A stretch of DNA of 64,000 bases from Liolophura sinensis (lineage: Eukaryota; Mollusca; Polyplacophora; Chitonida; Chitonidae). Position 1 is the stretch's first letter. Each line of letters begins with the position of its first letter. Below, piece by piece: positions 35,166-46,209 of this stretch. The notes under the pieces are model-generated. The model saw only the letters and a list, made by a program, of their open reading frames with translations. It was not told where the DNA came from and ran no database searches. Where the stretch lies: contig NC_088303.1 of assembly GCF_032854445.1 (NCBI RefSeq), positions 28,563,265 to 28,627,264 of the forward strand, given 5' to 3'. The position numbers and the translations under genes are program-made.

Positions 35166-36992
35166 GATCAAAATGAATTCAGCCATAATTTCATAGAAGC
35201 ATACAGAAATTAGGGTTATGTAGGAGATTATGGAACGGCACCGAGTACCGATATCAAGTTTCTATATCGTTCAGAAGCGAAGAAAAATAAACACGAAAGA
35301 AAATGTGAAGCTTACACCTTATGAATATAACACTATACGTTTCGAGGCAAATGTATATCTACCACGAAGGATGGCCCGAGCCTTTATCAAATGTTTAAAG
35401 TGAACTTGAATGTAGTTCGAAAACTTGAATATAGGCAGTGTACAATGAAGTCTCAAGCAACAGCGCAAAAGTTTTACTGAGAAAATCGTCTTCCTTCATG
35501 AATTGTGAATGATTGTCATAAACATGAAACACGGGGATAACCACGCGTGTTGTCATTTCAGTTAAGCTGTTAAATCCATTTTTATGTATCTTCATTTGGA
35601 TCTTCATTGGCAATTAATGGATCAAGCATGGTTTATGTCTTTCTGACAATGTCCCACCATGACCAATATCCCAGTACAGCTTCTCGGAGTCGCCCAGCTG
35701 CCTTCTCCGCAATTTCTCTCAAGCTTGTGGGCATAATCCAGCCAATCCCCCATCACGTTAAAGTGGAACGCAATTTGACATTAAGCATCTGTTTGTGACA
35801 GCTATACCGTGCCCTTTTGTCACACAGGAAATGGTTGTGAAATGTCCTTTTCATGGACAACAGCTATTTATATCCAAAGGTCGAAAATGATCTGCACACA
35901 TGCTCTGTTGTAAACGCCTCAAGTACACCTCTATAGTACAACGCTTTTTCAACAGGATTTTTACTAATGTGATGATCTTTAACCGGATAACTGTTTGCAT
36001 CAAATGCCTGATAAGGTGATCATTACTCTCAAAACAAGTCTGTATACGTTACAAATAAAGCTAACGTCTAGTTGTATTTCGCAAAGAGAAAACCTGGCTG
36101 AAAATGTGTTGAAGTGACGACAACAATATCGTCACTTAACATCCAAAGAATGGCTGTTTCCCGCGGTTTCTGTAGGCAACATCTTAATCATTACTGTTAC
36201 ATACGTACACAAGGTCATCTTCATAACGCCAATATTCAATGGTTGAATGAATCAGTCTCTCAACAGAAGATTAAACACCACACTCTTATATTGAGTGTTC
36301 ATTTGTGTACTTGTTTGAAAGAGTTTTCGTTGTCATCACGATAATGTCACACCGATATCTTACTCATAGTCTTGCTGTCACCTGATTACCACTCGTATGC
36401 TCTTAGCCCTGTTGGCCTGTTAACCCATACCATACCTGTTATGTAGTTTTTACATCGATATCTTAGTTATGTCGCTGTGGTGTTGTGTTGTTGACGTAAG
36501 CTTGTAACCTACAAATACCTCAATTAGAAATAACATGAACAGAAACCCTGCTGCCAACACTGACTAATAATAAGGAATGTGTATTTTTCTTCGCTTATAT
36601 GATGCTCCTAACTATTCACTGGTCAGTGACGTTTAATTCCGAGCTGTTCATTTTCATAATGATTCTTTCTAACATTGGGAACTGGGACACCACATATCTC
36701 CGAAAGCTTCAGGTATAACTATTACATGCAAACATTCGTACTTTTCTTAACAAAAATAGCTGCTCAAATTCAAGTGTAACGTGTGTGTAACATGTATAGT
36801 TTAACACTGAAGATGGGTTGCACCCGAGTTATTCAATGTGCATCATCAAACCGCTATATATACACACTGTTCACCCATTAGACTAATTTCTTAAATAAAC
36901 TCCCTCTAATTCTACGTAGTGTCATTGTTGTATATCACTCAACTGCAAGGACTGTAGGCTTACTACTTCAGTCCAATATTGTACCCCCTAAA

Positions 36993-37250
36993 GGGGACCT
37001 CTGTGCCGAAAGGTTAGCGTGCAAGAACGACATAAAACCCAGGAGCCTCTCACCAATACGGACGCTGTAAGTTCATGTCCGGCTCATGCCGGGTTCCTTT
37101 CCAGTCCTACGTGAGAAGGCCTGCTAGCAACCTAGTAGGTTTTCCGTGGGCTCTCTCACGTTTCCTTCCACCATAATCCTGGCCGCCGTCGTATAGGTAG
37201 AATACTCTTAAGTGCAGTGTAAAACTCCAATCAAATAAATAAATCAATCA
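36993..37250 (+). mobile_element. SINE family 1, full length but diverged
   Basis: It has the head ggggacctctgtgccgaaagg, cccaggagcctctcaccaat, a box-B-like taagttcatgtcc, then ccaccataatcctggccgcc and a aataaataaatcaatc tail. No convincing target duplication remains. Confidence 0.9.
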
Positions 37251-37259
37251 AAATATGGA

Positions 37260-38795
37260 GGCAAATGCTCATAGACTAGACAGCAAGTCCGATTGTTGCC
37301 ACATAAACTGCTTGGAAAGAGCAATAAAGAGTATGCATGGCCTACAGTTGGCATCCATTCTGTAGTAAAGCTGATGTAGTAGTCATTGTTAATAACGATC
37401 TAAAAGATGGCCGATAGTACGCGTATGTGTCTACTGGAATGAGTACGTCTCATATACGGCCGTTTTGATACGCCTTGTGATGGATATGCGACCACAACAG
37501 TCTTGTTTGTTTGTCACTTTACTTGGGGTATATATAACGGATCCCCATAGTGCATGGCTCCCTGTAGAAGGCGTGTGCCATTGATGACGTATCCATGCCG
37601 TTACATCCAGCCATATTACATCAACATTGTGCTGTCCAATTTATGACTTATTCGGCTGATCAGATGCAAGCAATGGCCTACCTTATCGTCAGTTAGGCCT
37701 ACCCTGTTGTGCTCAGATGTAAACAAGAGCCTACCAATATTGTGAACTTGGCTGATTCTCTTGTGGTGACCAGGCACAGGCAAGACAAAAGACTTTCCTG
37801 AGAAGCAAGCAAAAACCAAGCGATTCATGTTGCCAAATTCAAAATGTTATCCACCTTTCGTCCGTCTCAGTGCGATCGTCTGAGCAGATGTTATGTTAGT
37901 TGTTTTCTTAAATTGCTAATGGGTTAACTATAAAAACACTATAAACATGCGACTCCGCTCAATTCCATTCCATGTAGTAAATGATATCTGTCCTAGTTAT
38001 GATTAGTTGTCGTGGTAAGTTAAATAAGTGAAGATATTTGCCTCATTGTGTATAAATTCAAATTACAGACTGATGATAACTTAATTCCTGACCAAAAACA
38101 CCATGCTTCCACAAATCAGACTGACCTTTGAGGTCAAAAGGATATCCCTCACATTTCAAATAACAGCAATAACAATACTCAGAAGCAGAGCTTTTTGACA
38201 TGCCATAACCAATCTCTGCTCAAACTATGACTGTTTTTGCAGTGTACCAGCCTGTTGGTACAGATACATATATATATCTATATATGCATGTCTGTAGCCT
38301 ATATTTATTGGGAAGATGAACGGTTAATGTCCACAAACCATTGGAGCACTTTTATTACTAATACAGCAGGGTTAATAGGTACCGTATTCAAGAAACCGTC
38401 TACGTTGTAATCACATATACTCGATACATGATATATTGACCCCTATTTCCATAGAAAGTGAACGGATTAAAAATACTGTCCTGGACAACGCAGGCTATTG
38501 CTGCGTCAAGACTAATGCCGAAAGAAGCTATATGGCTATACCTGTAGTTACATGTACACCTACATCTAGGCTCAGCCATAAGCTGAAAATTTTGAAAGAC
38601 TCTGCAACATTCTTCTGAATGTAACTCACCAGTATCAAATCAGTCATAAGGACTCTGCTTTTGTGGTTTTAACTACATTTTTACTGAAGGGTGCGTTGTT
38701 AGGAACCATGTATATAAGGCCCGCACTGACACTCCTGACTTGTAAATTGTCCGGATGACCAAACTAATGGTCGAAATATTGATCTTTGCCAATGT
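37260..38795. other. Anonymous DNA
   Basis: Short frames at 37616-37828 (minus) and 38436-38618 (plus) have no domain. I see no repeat or RNA gene of note. Confidence 0.5.
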
Positions 38796-38800
38796 TGAAT

Positions 38801-39140
38801 TTCAAGTCTTTTCTCGAAATGACCTACGAATCAAAGGATGTAATGGGCACTCCATCATTTAGTCACATTCGTTTTACACTAGGTCAACCAGTACTTCGTC
38901 TATCCTCTAAATTAGAGAGCCAGACCAGGTAGAACAAAGATTATGAGTTTTAAAGGCGAAATGACTGCAGATAAAACCCTGATTCAAACTTTTCCAAGTC
39001 TTTTCTCGAAATAACCTGCAAAGAAGGTGCAATGGACAATCCTACATTCAGTAGCATTCATTTAACACCAGGTGAACCAGTACTTTGTCTATCCTGTAAA
39101 ACAGAGTGCTAGAACAAAGCTATGAATGCGAAGCGTTTCC
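38801..39140. repeat. Diverged tandem duplication, period about 192 bp
   Basis: Blocks caagtcttttctcgaaat, cattcrttttacac-like, aggtcaaccagtactt, cgtctatcctctaaa and agaacaaag recur in the same order from 38803 and from 38995. Confidence 0.75.
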
Positions 39141-39783
39141 CACCCAATACACTACAAGTTGTGTAGTTTATTGTCCAATCCTGTATTTGCGATAACATTT
39201 TACGCGCAAATAGGTCATGTTTGTAAACATATAATGTGTTGTAAGGTCAGTTCAGGTTGGACAGGAATCGACACATTTTGCACAGGGAAAGACACTTAAT
39301 ACATGCCATTCGGAAATACGCCTAGAACGGCAGCCATCACAATAAGCTGGTGTAGCAATTTTGTGTCTTGATGAAACTTTAGGTCCTTTCTGAAGCCAGT
39401 GTAATAGAGCCCTAATAGTGAAACTTCATCAAGTCTATGCGCTGCTGAAAGTATTAACTTATTCCATGTTTTGAGATTAATGAAGCTACATGTACCACAT
39501 CCTTAAAAACTGTGATACATACATTTTCACGAAGTAAAATTAAAAAGAAAAAAAAATAGAAAAGACTTGAGGAATTTTCTTTAAAAAGTGTAGAATGCTA
39601 TGATGTTCTGGGTGAAGCAATATGCTTAGCTGGGTGAAGCAAATATCGAACAGCTTAAATATCTTCCTTTGTCTTTGTTAAAGAAAAGCCCAAAGGTATA
39701 AATATCATCATGTAGGAAAGAAGCTGGATGCCAGAACATTTGAACGTAAAGAAAATTGTGGACACGCATAAGCACATTTTCTT

Positions 39784-39860
39784 CTTATCCGGTCTGCGAT
39801 AAGAGTACTTTTATCCGGTCTGCAATAAGAGCACTCTTATCCGGTCTGTGAGAACGGACA
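39784..39860. repeat. Three-copy 26-bp tandem repeat
   Basis: The unit ttatccggtctgcgataaga recurs at 39785, 39811 and 39837. Each unit can form a small cttat/ataag stem. It lies just left of several overlapping short frames on both strands (39929-40305) that I do not consider genes. Confidence 0.7.
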
Positions 39861-40949
39861 GAGCGTCCTGTGGCCCCAGCTGGTTCATTTGGAACAATCG
39901 GACATCATCGGGAGCGCCCATGATCTGTTCAGGTGGCCTGTCTTTCCAGGTGTACTCTTACTATATCAACGAGACAGCAACATGACAGATCAGAACTCAA
40001 CGCTGCTCTTTCTTTCCAAGACCGACTATTCGAATCTATCGATGCTATGGTCTGTCTAAAGACACCTGATTTTCTGATACGAGTGAAAAATGACGTCCTC
40101 TGTGTTTGCCAATGAACTCTCCGTACGAGCAAAATACATTGAAATTCGACTTAAGATTTCCAATGGTCGAAGTGGAGGTGAGTCTTCATTAATGTTCACA
40201 TATCTCGCATGGAAGAGTGTCGAACACCGACTGGACATTTCCAGCGAAATAAAAACTACCTCATTAAATACCAGGCGTCACCGATCGCTGACAAGGGAAC
40301 CATAATCGTCTCCGTACTGAACGAATATTTCTTTTTCAGTCACTGTAACATTACAACTACAAGATCCAATAATAAAATGGCATAGATTGGACCTCTTAGC
40401 GTTTCCCAAACAGCATTTATTTTGAGAGACCCAGATCAGGTTGGATTATTTAGTTCTTAAGAAGTGTACCAACAGTGTCTCGTGGCGTTTTCAGCCGTTA
40501 CCATGGGCTTATAACAGCTGACAATGGACGTCCGCTGAATAACCTCCCTTGTCACAGGTCAGCAGTTTTGACGTAATGCGAGATTCTGACACTGTGAGAA
40601 GTGACACCTTATCTAGTAACATAATGATACTGTAAAACATAGTTCTCTCTACAACGGAGATTGAATGTCACCGATGTCGTTTCATTATGAAGCCATAAGT
40701 GTGTAAAGTTTATGGATTTCATAATTATCGTTCTTTCAGTTGATACACCGTGTATGTACACATGACCAAGCTCTGCTCATGATCATGGCCTTTAGATTCC
40801 GGCTTTTTGCAATACTCAAGAGTCCCACCAAACCAAAGCTGGAAAAATATGCCTTTTACAAGGGAGAGTGGCCTCAAGGAAGGTAATTCGTACAGCCGAA
40901 TTCACTTTGTAATAAGCAATTCACTAATATATATTTATCTGTTAATCAG

Positions 40950-41100
40950 AGATTCCGATCTGATGGAAACAATGGCCGCTCATCAGGTACATGGTATACA
41001 TCCTGAAGTAAAGAGTGAAACCGAATCATCAAGAGTCGATGCCGAACACGCGACCGTATTGGCCAAAGGCCCTTCGTATTTGCGTGAGCTCGAGAGTTAG
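40950..41100 (+). other. Weak candidate terminal exon
   Basis: A plausible acceptor (atctgttaatcag) precedes a 50-codon hydrophilic frame ending in TAG, with balanced codon use unlike the AT-rich flanks. The frame stays open upstream to 40807. There is no recognised domain or partner exon in view. Confidence 0.22.
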
Positions 41101-41902
41101 CAATATCATTTTGCAAACATTTTCCGGTATTATCGTGATACGTATATCAAGGGCGAGTTGATATTTTGACATGCACATCATACACCCAGGTATCAGGTGG
41201 AAAGTAATGCTTTTGAAAGCTGTACTGTAAATTATGTAACTTGCTAATTTATACGCATTTACTTTAACAGTAAGACGAAAACCCCAACATCGGTAAAACT
41301 AATGTCGAGGACAGATTTCACAGGTTATGTGTCCCCTTTTGCCAACTGTACGCATATATCACACTGTAGGCTAAAAAGACATTGAGGTTGTCTTAGGGTT
41401 TTCTCTCATTACCTACCAGATGAGGTTCAAATGAGCTTCATTCCAAAGCAAACATAAAGGCACTTCGGAAACATGATGAGCTCTGTCAAGATGAACACCG
41501 GAGACAGGAGAGGAATGGGTGGTTAATTAAGAAGAAATCCAACACTTGTAATCCCAGAATAATAAATAAGGTGCGTTGTTGACGAAACACATGGCACACA
41601 GTGTCATGATTATGGATGTCTACGCGTTTGCGTTTTGAGAATGTGAGAATCCCGACGAGGGTGATTTGATATGTTCAGCTGTAATTACTATAACGTTGAT
41701 AACGTCAGCAGAATGTATATACTATATAATGAGACTCCCTACTACTGTGTTAAATGCCGCACCTAAAATACCCGTGTGCGCGGCGAATTTCTTAAAATCG
41801 CATGAGCTGCTTACACCGAGCCATAAACTGAATGAGTTTTACAGATCGAACCAGAACATTTAATATAACCCATCGTGTTCATTTTGAAGCCTGCTTGTTA
41901 AC

Positions 41903-42211
41903 ATGTTTGGGAAAACTATTGAAACTATTCAATTTGCAAAAACTATTGAGTCAATGGCATCGAACTTGCACAAAAATAGATTTGATCAGTTTCAGAATAC
42001 ACTCCTCCCCACACTAGATGCAAAGACTATTCTTTTAGCTACGGACTTTTCTGTGGCAGGGCGGTTTTTCCGTCAGATATCACATTACGTCGTTAAAATC
42101 GTTGTCTGTGTTTTATCTATGCCTTCTATAGTCGGTTGCTACTGTTACAGCTCTCCTCTGAAAACCGTGAGAGCGAAAAAAAAATATGTTCTTCTTTATC
42201 GTCACTGCTGA
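41903..42211 (+). other. ATG-initiated 102-codon frame, unrecognised
   Basis: It begins at a true ATG and includes an internal near-repeat (K-T-I-E-T-I-Q and K-T-I-E-S). A mildly hydrophobic stretch lies towards the C-terminus. Nothing supports expression or homology. It is among the longer ATG frames in the window, which is not unusual by chance. Confidence 0.15.
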
Positions 42212-42718
42212 GATTTCAGGGGTAAGTTAAAGAAAGTGCATTTTTGATGACTTGCTGGGTTTGCGTAGGTTTTCGAATCTATCTTGTTGATTTGTATTTA
42301 ACCAGGAGGAAAAATCACCAAAGTCGTGCTTAATCAGACAGAATATCCCTAGTACGCATCGTCTGTGATGAGAGCATATTTTAATTTGCTGAATGCATGA
42401 AGGCTTAGAAGTCAGCCAATATCCACTCACAACTGATATGTATTTTATGGCTAAGTAGGCTCAGACTGATTATGTCATGTATTGTTTCTAAACTGAAGTA
42501 GCCTGGAACGAACAAATATTTCGCAACACACAAGCCAGTGCACATCTTCTGGGGTACCAGGTGTTTGAAACAATCACCACATCACGTTTTCTGCCGAAAA
42601 AGCTCCATGTCCACAGCAAATCTCTTATTTATCAACTCAGCTTTGCAAAGGTAACTCATTACTTTCGAAGCATGTTGCAAACACTTAAAAAATAATCTGT
42701 ATTAAGACAAGTACGTCC

Positions 42719-42963
42719 TCAAAGTACTGAAGGGGCCTCCGTGGCTCAGCTGGTTAGCGCGCTAGCGCAGCGTAATGACCCAGGAGCCTCTCACCCATCC
42801 GGTCGATGTGAGTTCAAGTCCAGCTCATGCTGGTTTCCTCTCCGGACGTAAGTGGGAAGGTTTCTTCCCACCATTATACTGGCCCACGTCGTATAAGTGA
42901 AATATTCTTGAGTGCAGCGTGAAACACCAAACAAATAAATAAAATAAATAAATCAAAGTACTG
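42719..42963 (+). mobile_element. SINE family 1, young copy with 11-bp target duplication and internal deletion
   Basis: The body is 42730-42952. Box A (tggctcagctggttagc) and box B (gagttcaagtcc) are excellent. It is flanked by identical tcaaagtactg repeats at 42719-42729 and 42953-42963. About 60-70 bp of the GC-rich body is missing between gtgggaagg and cccaccat compared with the 29.8 kb copy. The perfect flanks and intact promoter boxes mark this as a recent insertion. Confidence 0.95.
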
Positions 42964-42969
42964 CTTTCG

Positions 42970-44120
42970 AAGCGAAATCATGGAGAGCTCTAACAATCCC
43001 GGCTGAAGTATAAATCAACCCGAAAGGCACGTGACGCCAGTGTTGTACACCACTCTGAGCAACGCAGACAGTTTTATAGGCATCCCCACGGTCTATTGGA
43101 ATTTGTCAAAATACTGACGCCAAATCTAACACCGAAAGACACGGACTTTCTTATGGGTAGACATCAAATACACCGCCAATGCGTGTAAGGGTAATTAGGC
43201 TGGATTCATTTTTCTTTATCAACGCACAAGTAATATTGGCATTTATCTGATATCTGTTTTTAAGTTTGATGCATATCATTGAATTCTTAGTCAGAAATGC
43301 TTGATTAATACTACATGTACGCCTTTGTTTCCAGCGAAAATTGTTAGAATTGCATTTTATCTATCAAATCTCAATTAGTTAATGACGATTTGGACTGTCT
43401 TTAATGTATCTCGTTCAAAATTAAACTTGTTGGCAAACTATCAGCAGGAGCGAAGGCATGATGTTATCTTGGCGCAAATATGTCCTATATGTCGAATTTT
43501 ACAGTCTAAATAAGGCTTTGTTCTTCCTAGCAGTATATATCGTTACCTTGATTGTGGTAAAAAGGGTAATTTTTAAGAAGAGCCCTCTTGCGTCTTAAAG
43601 TCATGTTTATCCGTCATAGTCTTTATCCTTAGAAAAGTCTCTAAAATAAAGGTAGTGCAGAAATATGTATTGCCTTGACTTTTTTTAGATTGTTTTTATC
43701 CCCGATTTAAATCTTTTCATTGCAAATCATTGCAGTTCGGGTACCAAAGTGTATGGCGTTTACATATCTCGCCATGTAGCATTTGTTAGATCCTGTGTAT
43801 TATGTGACGATTCCAGTCAACGTCACAAGTTATTACTACAAAAACTGGTGTGTCTCGGTTATTTAATCATACGCCTTCACTCCAAGTTCCCTAAGTTTTT
43901 CAATGAGTATATTTCCCTTGCATGTTAATATGGACCGTCTGTTTCATGCTTGTGTTGAATTCCGCTTAACTCGCGGTTAGCGGCTGAAACGTTGGTTATA
44001 TGAACAGTCGCAACCAAAGTGCAACTGAAATACATATTTTATTATCGGTAGCTTATTCATTAGTATGGTGTACTGTTCCCTAATTTCGTACTTTATATAC
44101 TTTCTTAGATCTTTGGTGGT
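42970..44120. other. Anonymous AT-rich DNA
   Basis: No gene, array or element boundary is visible in this stretch. Confidence 0.5.
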
Positions 44121-44213
44121 TTGTGTTAAACTGACCAAATTGTCCATGCTATCATTGATCTGGAACGTCCATCTTTATTGACGACTGGCTATCAATGTCT
44201 GTTTCGACGCATA
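44121..44213 (+). other. Exon-like protein fragment (AIIDLERPS copy 2)
   Basis: The frame contains A-I-I-D-L-E-R-P-S-L-L then G-Y-Q-C-L-F-R-R-I and remains open into 44230. All nine AIIDLERPS codons are conserved in protein with 12622-12648 although five of them differ in their third base. No flanking splice donor is clear. The family is unknown to me. Confidence 0.4.
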
Positions 44214-44603
44214 GTTCATAAAACTTATTTATAATGTATGCCTTGTTACATCACTTTGACCTTTCTCGGGTCCGGAAACATGTATTTTCCGTCCTATTCG
44301 CTTTGTTGTGCAAAGGCACACATTGCATTGACGAGGCTCATAAGAATTTCATTCAGACCTGAACATAAAGGTGTAGAGGTTGTGTAACGTCACTGGGGGA
44401 GATAAATTATCAGTATTATGCATGAAGTACATCTTGTAATCCAAACACTGCATTTAATTCTCTGAAATATAAAAGGCATTTAAGTGTCTTTCTCCTGATG
44501 CTTACTTCATTTTTATGTTGTGTTTCTCTTTAAAGGCTTGTTACCGTGGGCATTGTTCTGGTTGGCAAGAATGTGGTTGGATATACTTCCGGACATTTAG
44601 TGT

Positions 44604-44973
44604 CAAAGATGGGCGCAAACTCAACAGTAAGACGATAGCACAAAGATGGACGCAAACTCAACAGTAAGACCATAGCACAAAGATGAATGCAAACTCAACA
44701 GTAAGACGATAGCACAAAGATGGACGCAAACTCAACAGTAAGACGATAGCACAAAGATGGACGCAAACTCAACAGTAAGACGATAGCACAAAGATGAATG
44801 CAAACTCAACAGTAAGACGATAGCACAAAGATGGACGCAAACTCAACAGTAAGACGATAGCACAAAGATGGACGCAAACTCAACAGTAAGACGATAGCAC
44901 AAAGATGGACGCAAACTCAACAGTAAGACGATAGCACAAAGATGGACGCAAACTCAACAGTAAGACGATAGCA
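44604..44973. repeat. 37-bp satellite, ten tandem copies
   Basis: The unit is caaagatggacgcaaactca followed by acagtaagacgatagca. It is repeated ten times without interruption at more than 90 percent identity. Units 3 and 6 carry gaatgc in place of ggacgc, which gives a 111-bp secondary period and suggests duplication of three-unit blocks. The period is not a multiple of three, so it does not encode a peptide repeat. There are no spacers, so it is not CRISPR-like. Confidence 0.97.
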
Positions 44974-44999
44974 CAAAAATGTTGAAGCATTGCACAGGT

Positions 45000-46140
45000 T
45001 CTCATTAAAAAGTTATTATGCAATCAGCTTATAAACGAGAACAACTGAATAAAAAATACATCGAAATTGTGATTTTCTTAGACTACACTATTCAATTTAA
45101 TTTCGCTGACATTGAGATTGACTTGCTTCAAAGATACACAAACCTGATATGACGGGAAAAAAAAACGTTGAAAGCTACTTATAAACCAGAGGCAGCAAAG
45201 ATATGGGAACAAATTACACCTTCAAATATAAAACAAAGTATGATGTCAGTTAATTACGTGAAAGGGCGAATGGCAGTGAAGACTCTTTACCGTGTATCTT
45301 GTTTGTGTTTTGACAACGTGCCCAGAAGGAAAACGGAGGAAATGATAATTTCTTGTAAGTTTAATGTTATTTCAACTCAGTGTTTGCCAAATGTTTGCAA
45401 AGGACTTGCATGCCTTCTCAGCATTCCCAAAAGCTCTATAAACTATTTAGCCTCATACTCCAATTAGTTTTCCCTAAGCGACAATGTTCACGTTTAGTGC
45501 TGTGAGTCAGTCGCAACCTTTCCATATCCAGTAAGCATAGGTTCCTTCGGAGTCCATAAAACTTTTGAGATATGAGCCGTCACAATCTTGACCTATAAGG
45601 CGTGGTTGGTTCCTGGTGACATCAGGGAGTCGTCATTTTGAGTCTCATCACCTCTTGATATTCTTTACATAATTGCCCAAAAGTTTGGGAGTGTTTCAAT
45701 TTTGTACGCCTAAAAACTGTTGACTGTCAGCAAAGACCGTGGAATACACAGAAATACATTCGTAATCCATCTCGGGTTATGCAGCTCCCGACGGACAGCC
45801 CTATAGCAGGATAGGCATGGAAAGTTCCCCATACAAAACAATAACGGTACGTAGGTTTACACCACTGAACTCTCCAAGGCGTTCAACCGCTTTACTCGAT
45901 TGTGTCTGCAAGAGAAAACTAGCATATGGGAGCAAAATATTCACTGCTTACATTACATTTCATTGAAATAAACTTTAATATCAGTTTTTGTGCCAGATAG
46001 TATCGCTGTTGAGAAATTCAAAAAACGTACTGGAACAAGGAACACCAATATGTATGTCTGGAATTTAATCACTGTGTATCCAGTTTTCCTCCCAATTTAA
46101 TGGCTATATTTGAGAAACTGCGCTAGGTTTCGAAACATCT
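45000..46140. other. Anonymous DNA with one 99-codon frame
   Basis: A frame at 45168-45467 starts at TTG and contains a good donor-like sequence (cttgtaagttt at about 45352). It has no recognisable domain, and I do not call it a gene. Confidence 0.4.
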
Positions 46141-46146
46141 AATAAC

Positions 46147-46205
46147 CCTCCACGGTCCAGTTGTTCGAGAGCGCACTAGCTAATACTAGCACTAGCATTA
46201 TGTCA
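46147..46205 (+). mobile_element. SINE family 1 head fragment
   Basis: The run cctccacggtccagttgttc then gagagcgcactagc parallels the family head (cctccgtggctcagctggtt, agcgcgctagc). The box B and body are absent. Confidence 0.45.
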
Positions 46206-46209
46206 TATT

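Noticed and set aside
44604-44973. Regular 37-bp array as a CRISPR
   Set aside because: The units abut with no variable spacers and the context is animal DNA. It is a satellite.
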